Shown: piece after piece, positions 1 to 11,604 of the stretch
Layout: each line of letters starts with the position of its first letter
Position numbering within the stretch: position 1 is the first letter of the stretch
Assembly: GCA_007922195.1 (NCBI GenBank)
Contig: ML681981.1
Span: 7,696,958 to 7,760,957 of the forward strand
Origin: Podocnemis expansa
Taxonomy: Eukaryota > Chordata > Testudines > Podocnemididae
Length of the DNA stretch: 64,000 nt
Direction of reading: 5' to 3'
Program-made: the position numbers and the translations under genes
Notes under the pieces: model-generated
What the model was told of the DNA's origin: nothing
The model's database searches: none
What the model saw: only the letters and a program-made list of their open reading frames with translations

Positions 1-131
1 GCTTTCGTGGGAGAAGATCCCACTTCCTCAGATGCTTCAAAGATGGGAAGTGGGATCTTCTCCCATGAAAGCTCATGCAAAAAATAAATCTGTTAGTCTT
101 AAAGCGCCACACAACTCCTTGTTGTTTTTTT
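1..131. mobile_element. Penelope-like element termini, head-on inverted pair
   Basis: Two copies of the same PLE terminal sequence face each other. Bases 1-27 are almost exactly the reverse complement of 44-70, giving a strong hairpin. The + strand half then continues through the family signature (AAATCTGTTAGTCTT, then a GCCAC / ACTCCTTG tail) to about 131. The left half runs off the window. The same terminus recurs near 11.4, 25.1, 30.1, 30.4, 34.4, 38.6, 39.2 and 49.1 kb, and at 38.6 and 49.1 kb it is joined to Penelope coding remnants, which is why I assign it to that class. The minus-strand reading of 1-40 keeps a hammerhead-like core (CTGAGGA, a 6-bp stem, then GAAA). Confidence 0.7.
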
Positions 132-1187
132 ATGTTAGCAAGCCACATTAGCAAGGGTTAAAGTAAGGGGGATGCACTGGAACATAGTTGCGAGGCCCAC
201 AAATTTGAGGGGCCAGAGTTCCGGGGCCCCTAAAAAATAGAAAAATCTGGCAGAACACATGTTTTGCCCTGCCCTGGCTGCTGGCAAGTTCTACACCCCA
301 CTGCTATTAATCACAATACTTATTGTGTTGTGCAGCATTTGTTAGTTTGTGACAATAATTGCTATAGACAGAAATGCCATATAAAATTATAAATATTTTT
401 CTGGAGCAGTTACCAATGTATGTGGTACCGAGGAGTGGTTGCAAATGCCTACCTGGGCTGTGGCCCACACATGCATGAAAGGGACCCGGACAATAAGGGA
501 AGGGGGCCCGGAGATTAGGAGGGTTCCAGGGTCCACCAAATTATGCTTTAACCACTGCTTATTAGATTGTAAATTCTCAGAGGCGAGGATCAGCATACTC
601 TATGTGCCTGTAGCATGCTCCAAGTCAGGACTGGTGTCCCTGGCGCAGAGGGACACCAGACCTAACTTCGAAAATTCGAGCATTAGTGAAATATAAATTA
701 TTAACAACAGTAAACTGCTCCTCCGTCAAATGAATGGATTGGAACCCAAGCCCATGGAATCTTTCCATCAACTTTGCTAAGCTTTGGATCAGGCCCTAAA
801 TACCTCATGTACAAAGCAAAGTATTTATCACTATTGTTTAGATAGATTCAGGGAGCCACAAATAAAACTCTGACCCAGTTGGGACTACACTGTTTGGTCA
901 GGAAGCAATTAGAGTTACTCAAGCACTGGGGCCTGATTCATTTCCCATTGCTTCACCTTGTATTTAAAAAAAATTACAACCAAATGCCTCTTTGCTGTTG
1001 GCAATGTACAGGAAAGGTTTGGTAGAAACAGACCACCAAACTTCATGAACAAGGCTATATTCTCAGTAATACTTAAATCAAGATCCACTACAGTTTTCAT
1101 TTTATTGACCAATATCACACCTAAATGATAACTTTAAGATAATTTCTAAGCCATTAGCTATGAGGACAGAATACCCTTATTTGGGGT
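132..1187. other. Gene-free stretch, no clear feature
   Basis: AT-rich sequence with short chance open frames only. A small G/C-rich patch near 200-240 resembles repeat-derived DNA, but I cannot place it in a family. Confidence 0.5.
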
Positions 1188-1400
1188 ATGTAGCAGTGCT
1201 GTTGCCCTGCTTTGGAAAAGAAGGGGTTAAACCTGGCCAGAGAGTGGCTACCAATGAGCTGCTGGGAACAGCGTGCCAATCAGAGATGAGCATCCCTCTA
1301 TAAAAGGAGTTGCAGGGGTAGCTTAGTTAGTCTGTCTTTGGAGCTACTGTGATTGAGCTCTAGAGCAGCAGGATGGGAGCAGACTGCAGTGTAGCTCAAG
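1188..1400 (+). promoter_or_regulatory. Promoter-like stretch, possibly an LTR U3/R region
   Basis: Two CCAAT-type boxes (ACCAATGAG near 1250, GCCAATCAG near 1275) lie just upstream of a good TATA box (TATAAAAGG, about 1300-1308). This spacing is typical of a pol II promoter or a retroviral-type LTR. A TGTAGCAG start near 1188 and an ACTCAACA end near 1811 would make a TG...CA-bounded LTR of about 620 bp, but I see no matching flanking duplication, so the LTR reading is inference. No significant coding frame follows. Confidence 0.35.
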
Positions 1401-1811
1401 GTGAGGGCATGGACAAGATTGGGGTTGCAGGGAAAGAGGGCTAGGGAAATAATGTGAAGGAGGGCTGGTGATAGGTGTTGCCAGAGTTGTGGCACACAGG
1501 GTCCCTGGGTCAGGGCCTTGAGAACTGGGTGGGCCTGGGTCTCTCCCTGCTCCCCCAGAATGCCAGGTGCAGCATTAGCCTTGCTGGTCATTGATTGTTT
1601 TAAATAGTGGCTGAAAATAGCTAGCAAGCCTATAACTCAGAAGGGGTAGACTGAAAGGGGCTTAGCTGGAGGGCTAAGGACCTGGAAGTGGACTCAGAAC
1701 CAAAGCTCAGCATGTGAAGAGGCAGAGCACAGACCACCTGGTGAGGACTACTTGACTAGTTGTCCAGTAACACCACCAGGAGGCACTTGTGCTGCACACA
1801 ACCCACTCAAC

Positions 1812-2928
1812 ATTACTTACAGGATAAAATACAGAGATTAATCAGGTTTTGTGCAGTCACGTTCAATGTCTTTAGTCTGAGAAGTTGGTGATCTATAGAT
1901 AGATACATAGCCTCAAATTTTGTTCCCTGATTAAGTGATAGCCATAATGGGAGCACCTGTATAGAGAAGGCACCAAGAGTCACTGATATTTTTGCTAACA
2001 TTGTGTAAACCTGCATTGTGCAGATTTTAGCTCAAATGGTGACTATAACACTGGAAATCACTAGGAGCTCTGATCACACTAGTGTTAGCAATATGGGGAA
2101 ATCTTTCAGGAAAAAGGCTAGGAAAACAGCCTAAGAGCCACAGTTGTGTTATCTACTATAATTAGAGATGAACTGGAAGACCCCATCAATGATGCAATAC
2201 ACTTATCATTTATAATGTGATTAAAGTTCTTTAAATTTTGTAAAGTGACCCAGGAAATAGTCTCATTCCTGTCCCTGACCAATAATTCCTGACTAACCAA
2301 GATTTGCAGACAAATTGCTTCAACCGTAGCAAGTATGAAGTGTTCCAGGGTTCTTGGTTATCTGTGAAAGGGAAACTCTTTTTGAGATGTCTACAGGTAA
2401 TTAGCATATCCCTAAACTACAGCTCTGCAGAGAGAGACTCTTCAGATGAAGCACTATATAAGGCTTTAACCAACCCCAGGCCAGAGTCACATAAACAGAA
2501 CAGTTCTGTTGAACTCAATGGAGCTGTGCCACTTTATGCTATCTGAGGACCTGGTCTATATTTAATCAGCAGGAATACCAACTGTCAGTTGTGTGTTCAT
2601 CAAATGTTGTTTATCAATTTTCACCAGATGAAGGCTAGGGAAGGCCAGCTGAGAAGGAGATATAAGAATTAAGTATTCCAGTGATGAGTTAGCAAATGTA
2701 CTGTGTGTGATCAGCTGAAAAATAAATCTACAAACTGCAGGCACAGACTGGTATGTCTCCATCTGTTAAATGTAACTAATCTACATCAGTTGAGGATTTG
2801 GCCCAGAGCTTACCTAAATCCTTGATAGAGACACAAAATAAGCAAATGTATAGAGTTATAAGAAGCTGCCAGTTTGGCATGTCATTTGACATTGTTGGAC
2901 TGATGAAATGATAGAATTCTTAGACACT
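1812..2928. other. Gene-free stretch
   Basis: AT-rich, with no protein or RNA gene that I can support. Near 2790 there is a short GAGGATTTGGCCC fragment resembling the end of the palindromic MITE seen at 10.25 kb. Confidence 0.5.
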
Positions 2929-2930
2929 TA

Positions 2931-4028
2931 CTGTATATCATCGCATATAAGCTGAGAATTTTGTGCCTGAAAATTGGCTTCAAAACAGGCTCTCGGCTTA
3001 TACTCAAGAGAATACGGTAGACAGCCCCAGCCAGCAGTTTCCCTGACCGTGCGGCAGGCCGGAGCCCCAGTGTTGCCTGGTGGCCATCTTGGGCAGTCAC
3101 TGGGGCTGGAGGGAGGAAGGGACGCCGGCGTCTGGAGCAGCAAAGTAAAGGGGCCCGGGGGCGGGGGTCAGCCTGGACATTGATTCAGGGAGGCCAGGGA
3201 AGTGGCGGCAGGGACCGGAGGTTGGGGAGGGGAGTTGGGGAAAGTGATGGGACAGCCGGGAGGGTTTGGGGGAGGGTTCAGGGAGGCCAGGGAAGCGGCG
3301 GCAGGCAGTGGGGATTGGGAAGTTGGGGGAAAGTGGCCGGAGGACCCAGGGTTTTTGGGGAACCCAGGGAAGCAGCGACAGGGACCGGGGATTTGGGGGG
3401 GGCATGGCAGGCTGGGAAGAGCAGCAGCAGGGGTTGGGGGGTGATGAGGAAAGGGGTGGAAAGGGTGTTGGGGACCAGGGGAGCAACAGCACTGAACTGA
3501 GAAGGGAGCAGAGGGGCAGCAGTGAAGAGCCAGGGGGCAGCAGTGGGGAAGGGGCAGAGCAGGGGGCAGCAGCAGGTAGCAGTGAGGGAAGGGTGGAGTA
3601 GGGGGTGGCAGTGAGGAGGGGCAGTAGGAGGAGCAGAGGGGCAGCAGTCAGAAAGGGGCAGAGCAGGGGGCAGCAGTGAGGGAAGGTCAGAGCAGGGGGC
3701 AGCAGCAGGAAACTGAGAAGTGAGCAAGGGTGTAGCAGTGAGGAAAGGGCAGAGCAGGGGGCAGCAGCGGTGACAGAAGTGAGGAAAGGGGAGAGCAGGA
3801 GTGAGGAATGGACAGCAGGGGGGCAAGGGAAAAGCAGCAGCAGAGATTTTGGGGTAGGGAGCTGTCAAACTCCAGAGGAAGCCAGCAGCAGTGGGTGGGG
3901 GGGTTAGGGGCCAAGGACAAAAGGGGACCTTGGCTTATACCTGGATCACCAATTTTAGCTTCTTTTTTGGGCTCAGAATTGGGGGGGTCGGCTTGTGCCC
4001 GGATCAGCTTATACCCGAGTATATGCGG
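2931..4028. mobile_element. DNA-transposon-like element with TA-flanked inverted ends and G-rich core
   Basis: The left end (CTGTATATCATCGCATATAA) and the reverse complement of the right end (CCGCATATACTCGGGTATAA) match over about 25 bp. Each end is flanked by TA (2929-2930 and 4029-4030), consistent with a TA target duplication. Subterminal copies of the CGGCTTATACTC type recur inside both ends. The interior is unlike its surroundings: strongly purine- and G-rich, with CAGCAG-rich quasi-repeats. No transposase is readable, so it is non-autonomous or has captured unrelated DNA. Superfamily (mariner-like or another TA-targeting group) is not determined. Confidence 0.55.
3180..3900 (+). repeat. 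Purine-rich GGGCAGCAG quasi-tandem repeat
   Basis: Degenerate units of the form GGGGCAGCAGTGAGGAAGG and GGGCAGAGCAGG repeat with variable spacing. The + strand is almost pyrimidine-free in places, with many G runs of 3-8. Open frames on both strands here are low-complexity artefacts of the missing T. G-quadruplex or triplex formation is plausible. Confidence 0.7.
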
Positions 4029-4030
4029 TA

Positions 4031-7000
4031 TGTTCTTCATCAGCTACAATCATCTCTCTCAACTGTCCTGCACTGTCATGACATTCTGCGCCTGGTTCCA
4101 GTTTCTAAAGTTGTCCCACCATCCTCCATTGCCTACTTGGGCTCCCCAGTGTAAGTCTTCATGGCTGCCTCCGAGTCATCTCGGAAGCACAGGAAGCAGT
4201 ACCTGATCCAGGACATATTCTAGCACTGCACCTTCAGGAAACCTGCCAAAAGAGGTCAGGTGCACCAATACCTACAATAAGGTGGAACTGCTGCTGTAGC
4301 AGGAAGAAGAGGCTCCAGCTCCTCCAAAGCTGCTCCCAAAGCTGGTTGTGGGATCTGGATGCCCCCTATAGGAGCCCAACACCTCTTGGAGCCCCAAGGA
4401 CCCCCCCTGCAGGCCCAGTGGGCTCTGATCAGCTTCCTGCCAGCTTCAAGGGTCTTCCTGCCATTCCGAGGGGACCCTTTCCTGCAATCCCTGCCAGCTC
4501 CAACAACATTAGTTTCATCCTTGTTGGGTATATTCAGAAAAAAAAAAATGTCTGTCACTTAGAAGGTCACAGTACCCCATTTCAGAGCCCAGAGGTTGAG
4601 AGGTCTGGGTGAAAGTCTAAGTTTTTAATTGTTTCCTTTAAGCTGAACTGAAGAAGTATAACAAGTTGTGGTGTCCAGAGTTTTTCATTTTTTTACATCA
4701 CAGCTAAGAACCGTTACATGTAGCACTAGAAAAATGAAAGCAGTGAAATGGACTAACAGGGTCAACAAATCCGTGCCTCTTGAAAGGTTAATTACAGATG
4801 CAGCAGATCATCTGGATTTTTTTGAAGAGGAGAGATATGTGAAATGGCCTAATTAAAAATTGGAGCAAGCCTGTTCTAACTCTGAAGAATGAAGAGAGCC
4901 ACTTGTGGATGTGATTTCTTGCTTTCCCACAAAACGTAGCTCCTGTTGTTATGACCATACCTGCTTGCTTGGTGTTATTGGTTATCCTGTACTTCAAGCT
5001 ATTGTTTGGTCGTATTGCTCATGTTAAAATGTTAATGGTTTATGGCAGCCAATAACAATCTTTTTAAAATGGAGATTGTTTGAATTTTAGAAGATATTGC
5101 ACATTGGCCTTGAGACCAAACGCAGCAACCCTGAGATGCAAGGCCATGTCAAGTCTTAAAATAATTGGACAATGCTATCTCTCTTAAATATTGACTGAAG
5201 GTTTAATGCCATTAATCTGGAAAAGGAGTGTTTTTCCAAAGATAGCTCACTACTTAAACAGGAGTGATGTCTGCTGACAGCAGGTAACAGGTTATTGCAG
5301 TGAATTAATCAAGCCAAGAAGAGGAAATAAAGTATCTTCTGTGACAGAAGAGGGGATACATTTTGCTTCTCTTAAACAATCTGAGGATATGGACTCAGTT
5401 CATGCTAGGAGAAAAGCTTCACTTCGGAGCATCTTTCTGCAGCAGATGCTTGTGAAGCATACAGAAACAGATCTATAGTACAGCCAAATTTTCACTGAAC
5501 CATTCTGCTGGGTGCAGATTCCCAATCTGTCACTTTCCTTTCTGCTGTTTAAACTCCTTAGGCCCTGATCCTGCCTGCTCAAAGCCATGTGCTGTTGCAG
5601 AGCCACAGCAAATGGGGCTCCTGGAGAGTATGATATTAGGGCCTTACTAGATGCAGTGTTGTAGCTGAAGTTCTCCACAAAGGTGACAGTACAAGTATTT
5701 ATCTAAAGACTTTGGTATTGATTATTGCCAGAAACAGGCTACTGAACTCAGTAAAGGACTGACTCAGAAATTCAGTGTCAGTCCTTAGTTGGGCATGAAG
5801 CATGGGACTTGTGTGATGAGTAAAAATGGAAGAGAGTTGCGTCTTTAACTATGAAGATACTATTGCCCATCCATAACATGTCACACCCCCTGTGAATACC
5901 CAACAGGTGAGCTTTGAATTAAATGTAAATAAGCGTTTATGTGAGTAGAATGCATGCACTGTAATGTTAAAGAAAAAGGAACATTTTAGAAGCACAATAT
6001 TTTTTTAGACATTCAAGCAATGCCACAAGAAAGTTATTTGCCCAGAGCTTCACAGACTGCAGTCACTTCATGTTTCTTCAGGTAGATCTCTGGCTACAGC
6101 TACAGTGCTAAGGAGAAATAACAAAATAAATAGTAAAGTACCCTAAAGCAAAGATGCTTTGGGAACTATATATGTCTAAATCTTAATAATTAGCAGATTC
6201 AGTCTGTTGTTATCAAATTGCTCTTAAATTGTGTTGGTTTGAAAGAGAAGTAGGTTAATGAATCATGATTTTTGTCTTCAATAAGTATGCATGTCTTGAT
6301 GTTGCTGATAGGTCAGAATACCTACCAGGTTTTTCACAAGACACCAATTCAGCTTTAAAAAAAAAAAAGTCTGGCACATGTTACTATAAAATTGGCACAT
6401 TTGATGCGAACACTTTCCCCTATGCTGGAGTCATTGCTTCCACTTTCAAAGGTATCCTCTATGGTCCTAATCCTAGACACTGCTCCACAGATGGTGTGCC
6501 CTTGTGGAGCCCTGCTGATGGCAGCAAAGGAGAAAATCAAGTATCTAGAGCTGGGTACTCAGACACTATGGCATGTGAAAATGCTCTGAAAATCTTGCCA
6601 TAGAAACTAAATTGTCCTCTCATCAGAGATGAGGCAAAGAGATGTTTAGTGATATGGAGGAGCTTGTATTGGAGTTGACAATTTTCCACATGTTCCTGGA
6701 TAAACAGAAGATATTAGTCTCTAAGGTTTATTAATCCAGCACCAGCATTAATTTATTAAAAAAATAGACAGGAAAAGTATTAAGTTACTCTTCCAGTAGT
6801 GAAAAAGAATGACATATGAACCTTGCAGATACCATGGCATCAAGAGGAGCAGCAACTCCTATATAGAACTAAATGGAAACTTTTTTTTATAGTTTAACCT
6901 TTCAAGAAACAGCATTATTGCATATCCATGTGCTAGTCACAATACTGATTCCAATATTTTCTCCTAAGAATAGCCCTGAAAATGACAGCATTTTTCTAAG

Positions 7001-9619
7001 GGTTAATGTAATCTGTGAATTACCATATTAATCCCATAGTTCTCCATTGCCCTCTGCTGTCCAGTAAGTCTGATACTGACATCTAGATGGTGGGGAATAT
7101 CCTTCTGAAATAGAGAATCCCAGAGCACTGATATGAAAAATATTCAAATAGCAGAAATGTGTTAGTCCCACCTAGTGGCATGTACTCTTGACATAACTCT
7201 GAATGCTTGTGCCATGTTTCAAAAATCAAAGACTAACAGGATAGCACTGAGGACGTGTTCAGACTGATGTATTTGATTGTGAGGGCTGGGGCAGAGGGGA
7301 AAACCACTAGTGCAAACATTTCACCTTTTCAATCCCCCACCCTAGCAACAGCTCTATGGGGAGAAGACATAGTTACTAGCTCTCATCTGCTTATTCTCCT
7401 CAACAGCCAGTACCCAGACTGTGTTCACCCTGCAATCTTAATTCTGGGAACAAGCAATAATGTACTTTGTGCTGTAGATGAATGTGGAAAAATCAAACAG
7501 AAGTGTTCTCTAAAACTTTTTAAAAATCTGTCTTCTAATAAGAAAATCTGATGAATATTTTTATACTTCAGAGCAGATAAAGCGCCAAGCATATTCTGTG
7601 TAAAACAGTCCAGTCACAGAATGTGTTATTTCTGGTCTCATACACTACACACATTACATTGACTTAGACCTGACTTCTTATATTAGCAGTGTTTAAGCAC
7701 ATATGGGAAAAGAGCTAGAAGATGGAAATCTATATGAGGATTTTTTCCTGAAGGAGCTCCTCCTCTTGTATTCTAGTGAAGGGGGAAGAAGGCAGGTGTG
7801 TTGTGTTTATTTTGCAGAACAGAACATGGTGCATGCTTCATAATTTGGCAGCAGCTCTTAAGGGATCTAACCAGAGATCTTGGTGCTCCGGGGCCAATGA
7901 GGGTCTCCTTTCCCAGCTCCCTAGCAGCATGGCATCATTGGACACTTCTGTTGTTCTAGGATTTGCATGGGTGGGAAGGGTTCTCAGTATAAAACGTAAT
8001 ACAGACCTGTGCTCTATTTTCTTTCTGAGATAGAGAATGACCACAGAACTATTTGGAGTATGATGTGTCCTGCCTTTTGACTCCCCTAACTGCACTGTTC
8101 CCTTCCCTTCACCCAAACTTGTAGAAAGCCCTCTGAAAGATAGGAGTGGGAGACTGCTGCTGGGGGGGGGGGTCTGAGCATTGGTCCATTCACCTGTGAG
8201 CAAATCTGAGTGGGATGTTGTAGGCCAATACAATTGCAGAGAATTTTTCCTTAAATGCCCTGTCATTTTCACACACTGCCCATCTTCCAGCCATTTGATT
8301 TTACAGCAAAACCTACCCCCAGTGATTTCTCTTTGGGGAGCGTACTTTTAGACAGGATCAAGTGAAGTATCAGATTGATATTAATATTTTTCCATATTTA
8401 AATTTATTATCATTATCCATTGGCACAAACAAAAATTTAATGTTGAGTAAAAGTTCTTGTAGCTCACAGGGCACACTTAACTTTAAGATAAAGTATAAAT
8501 GACTAAAATGTCAGACAAGGAAAATGGAGAGAAATTGCTCACAAAGATAAAATTCTGGAAAAGGAAACAATCTGTCCAGCTGAAAACAGGGAATGGCTAA
8601 AACAATTACATCAATTTTATATAAATTAGAGTTGAGACCAAACTTCATGGCAGCTCTGGTTATATTATAAATTGTGACTTGTAGTGCAGAGTTTTATTTA
8701 TACATGTTATACATTGGGAAATGAGATTTTTATAGTCCACAGCCCCCTGTTTCCTAGTGTAAGGATTTAATTTATTCATTCTTGCTAATTGCAATATGAA
8801 CAAAGTTTAATATTTATGCATATACTTGAGAATTTTTCATAGTCTTTTATGTTACCACATAGTCTTAAGAGAACACCAGGGATGTCCATGTTTTGTGTCT
8901 TAATATGCCTTCATACTGGAAGTGATTTTATAGTAGTATACTGTGAATATGCCATTTGATCATTAATTTGAATCCAAACATGATTCAAACATATAAAGCA
9001 AAAATCACACATTGCCACAAATAGAATTGTCTGTGTTACAAACTTTGAAAGCTGAAAACTGAATACCTTTTCCTCCATACGTTCCAAAGGGGTAACTGTG
9101 TTGAACGTTGCCAAGTGAATCAAAGACATTCAGGAAATGTTACAATTGAAACATCAAAACTTTCCTTGCTTTGAAAGGTTATTTGTTTTGCAAGCTAATG
9201 GTCAGATTCTGCTCTGATTGGTGCCTAACATAAATTATTGATTTCAAATCGATGGGACAAATTCTCTAGTGTAGTAACAGCAGGCATAATTACCTTTGCA
9301 GGTGCAGTGGTGCCTAAAACGTGGCATTAGTGTTCAATAGATATGTCAGAAACATTCAGTGATAGCATAAGGTGAATTTAATCATTTCTAGACTATGAAG
9401 GATTGAAGAAAATGTGTCATGCAGTGGAGGGAGACTTGTACACAACAATAGGGCAAGAAATCATAAGCATGACTTGGGTGGTATAAATTGATGTAAACTC
9501 CCTGCCTCCTCCCATCCTCTAAATGGTGTACAACTGACCTAAAATCCAGTAAGCAGCTAACAGCACCAGGACAGCTCATGCTCACCAACTGCTTTAGCTG
9601 TGTCTAAACTAGTCAATTA
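4031..9619. other. Long gene-free stretch
   Basis: Mostly unique AT-rich DNA. From about 4150 to 4500 it is more GC-rich and contains a short stop-terminated frame beginning MAASESSRKHRKQ, with no recognisable homology. Short A tracts occur near 4540 and 6360, and a G run near 8161-8172. I see no convincing gene, RNA or intact mobile element. Confidence 0.45.
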
Positions 9620-9865
9620 GTCCATGTCGACACTAGACTTTGCCTGGTTTGAACTAAGAAATTTCTTAGTTTGAACTACGCAAAACTTAGTCCAAACTAC
9701 TGAGTTTGACTGGCTAGTCCAGACTAGGTTTTTAGTTCAAACTAAAGAAGTTGGAAGTAGCCATGCTTTCTTAGTTTGAACTAAAAAAGTTAGTTAACTG
9801 GGAATTGCTTTGTTTGACATCAAACTAAGGAAGTCTGAACTAAGCTGTGTAATGTATACATAGCC
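9620..9865. mobile_element. Palindromic MITE, PIF-Harbinger-like
   Basis: About 246 bp built of repeated TTAGTTTGAACTAA-type palindromes. The outer ends are imperfect inverted repeats (GTCCATGTCGACAC on the left; GGCTATGTATACAT as the reverse complement of the right). Flanks TTA (9617-9619) and TTT (9866-9868) could be a decayed 3-bp target duplication, the size used by PIF-Harbinger. The terminal GGCTATGT resembles the ends of the Harbinger element at 17.5 kb. No coding capacity. Confidence 0.6.
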
Positions 9866-10247
9866 TTTCTCCTGCCACTTGTGAGAAGTCTTGTTACACC
9901 CCCTGCAAAGATTGCTCACCATCAGGACAGAGTGGAGAATTACGGTATGATGCAGACACTAGGGCTAAGAAGCCACCATTGCTGAGTATTAGCATTATGG
10001 GTGTTGGTAAAGGAGCTTAGTCAGTGACTGGATGGTGAAGCTGAGTAAATGCAATCCAGCTGCAGCCACTGACAATATCTCCATTGACTGTGCTTGGAAG
10101 GAAAGACATTAAAATGGCAAATTGCGTAACAGCAATGAATCCACTATATTTTATTGTTCAGAGGCCAGCTGTGCTTGTCCTTGGCTAGTAGTAGCCCTGT
10201 GTATTGCCCACTGAGGCACATTGATATATCCCATTGCACCAGTTATT

Positions 10248-10333
10248 GGGCCAGATATTTAGCTGGTGTAAAAAGATACATCTTCCTTGACTTCTGCTTA
10301 CTGTGCTGATTTACACCAGCTGAGGATCTGACC
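10248..10333. mobile_element. Short palindromic MITE, AGCTGGTGTAAA family
   Basis: Inverted arms: GGGCCAGATATTTAGCTGG on the left and the complement of CCAGCTGAGGATCTGACC on the right, about 24 bp each around a short loop. The same family recurs at 41.32 kb. Non-coding; the mobilising transposase class is unknown to me. Confidence 0.5.
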
Positions 10334-11415
10334 AATAAAATTGCTGCTTTTTCATTGGTGAAATAAAATTTCCTTTTACATCTTGTAAATCTCCTATTTG
10401 GAAATGTAATTTACATTTAAAAAAAAAAAACTTGGCCCAATGACTGTGTTCCAGAGTTGCGTAGGAGGAGAGAGGAAAATTTAAGTCAGGGTATGGTCCT
10501 AAATGGCAGAAGCCTTTGAAAAGGGCAGAATGGAAGTTCTTTTGATGACTGAACATTAATTCATGGATAAATGATCAAATGGCCTTTCTCACTTGATTTT
10601 AGACTCTTTGAAATAAAACAGTGTCAAAAATTTTCAAATGCACTAGGAAATGTCACAGGACAGGTTGTTTGTCTGTGAAGCCTTTTGGTAACAATTGGAA
10701 ATCTGCCTTTATTTTCACGTAAATCTTCATGGTTGATGCCCACAGGGTAGTGACACAGAAAGAATTCATTCTTATTTTATTACAGGAGCACATAAGGATC
10801 TCATAGCAGATCCCCATCTCATCGAAGCCCCACTGTACAAGGACTGTTCATAGTCTGAGATTTAGATACAATGGAATAGGAAATAAATAGAGGAGCAGGA
10901 GAAGGAGATAAGACAAAGTTATACCATAAATACTTGGGGGTCACACAGCATAAAGGTGGAGAAAATATGGTTTCTTCCACTGGCCTCTGTTGGAATTGTG
11001 CAGCTCAGACACTGTAAACTTGCTCAAATGATGGTCCCTCGTTTCTGAAATCTGAAAGTGTCCATTCTCTCTCTGTTTTGTGTGCCATGTAAATTGTCTC
11101 AATTATTAAACTTTGTTGTTGTCACACACTGACTGCCCTCTCTAAATCAGTATAATTACTTCCATGGCTGTAAATTTCCCAGAGCAGTGTTCACTCATCA
11201 ACTGTCAAAATTTCATAGACTGTGGCTCCTTTGAGGTATTCATTGATGAAAAGATCATGCATGTCTTACATAGTTGGGTTGCTTATGAGACCGAATAGAT
11301 ATGCACAATCTACTGTTTGTCGCCTTTATATTTGCAAATTAAAAACTAAAACACACTGTTACAATAGGGTTAGTAGTTTGGCTTTACAGTTGCTCTGTGG
11401 AAATAAGAAAATGAA
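10334..11415. other. Gene-free stretch
   Basis: Unique AT-rich sequence. No supported gene, RNA or repeat apart from short A runs (10419-10430). Confidence 0.5.
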
Positions 11416-11560
11416 GTTCCAAAGAGGTAGCTGTGTTAGTCTAGTTCAGCAAAACAAACAGAGCCCTGTGGCATTCTGGAATTTCTCTATCTTCAAAGTG
11501 TCTCCCACAAAAGCTCATGTGATAAATAAATTTGTCTTTAAAAGTGCCAAAGGACTTCTT
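11416..11560. mobile_element. Penelope-like element ends, inverted pair
   Basis: The left arm (AGGTAGCTGTGTTAGTCTAG, then a CAGCAAAACAAACAGAGCCC-type tail) is the reverse orientation of the PLE terminus. The right arm (CTCCCACAAAAGCTCATGTG, then AAATAAATTTGTCTTTAAAA) is the forward orientation. This is the same opposed arrangement seen at 1, 34.4 and 38.5-39.4 kb. The right arm is followed directly by a GT-rich microsatellite. Confidence 0.6.
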
Positions 11561-11604
11561 GTGGGTGGGTGGGTGCGTGCGTGCGTGCGTGTGTGTGTGT
11601 GTGT
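11561..11604 (+). repeat. (GGGT)n-(GCGT)n-(GT)n microsatellite
   Basis: A compound simple repeat passing from GGGT through GCGT to GT units, abutting the PLE end. Alternating purine-pyrimidine sequence, potentially Z-DNA forming. Confidence 0.9.

Noticed and set aside
3097..3868. Several long open frames on both strands in the G-rich region
   Set aside because: They are Gly/Ser/Gly- or Pro/Ser/Leu-only low-complexity readings caused by lack of T on one strand; no domain, and frames overlap on both strands.
4256..4558. 100-codon frame on minus with Gly/Arg-rich sequence
   Set aside because: Composition follows local GC content; no similarity I recognise and overlapping frames on the other strand are equally open.
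7838..8272. 144-codon frame on minus
   Set aside because: No domain, contains a C-run-derived Pro/Ser stretch, and no splice or promoter context.
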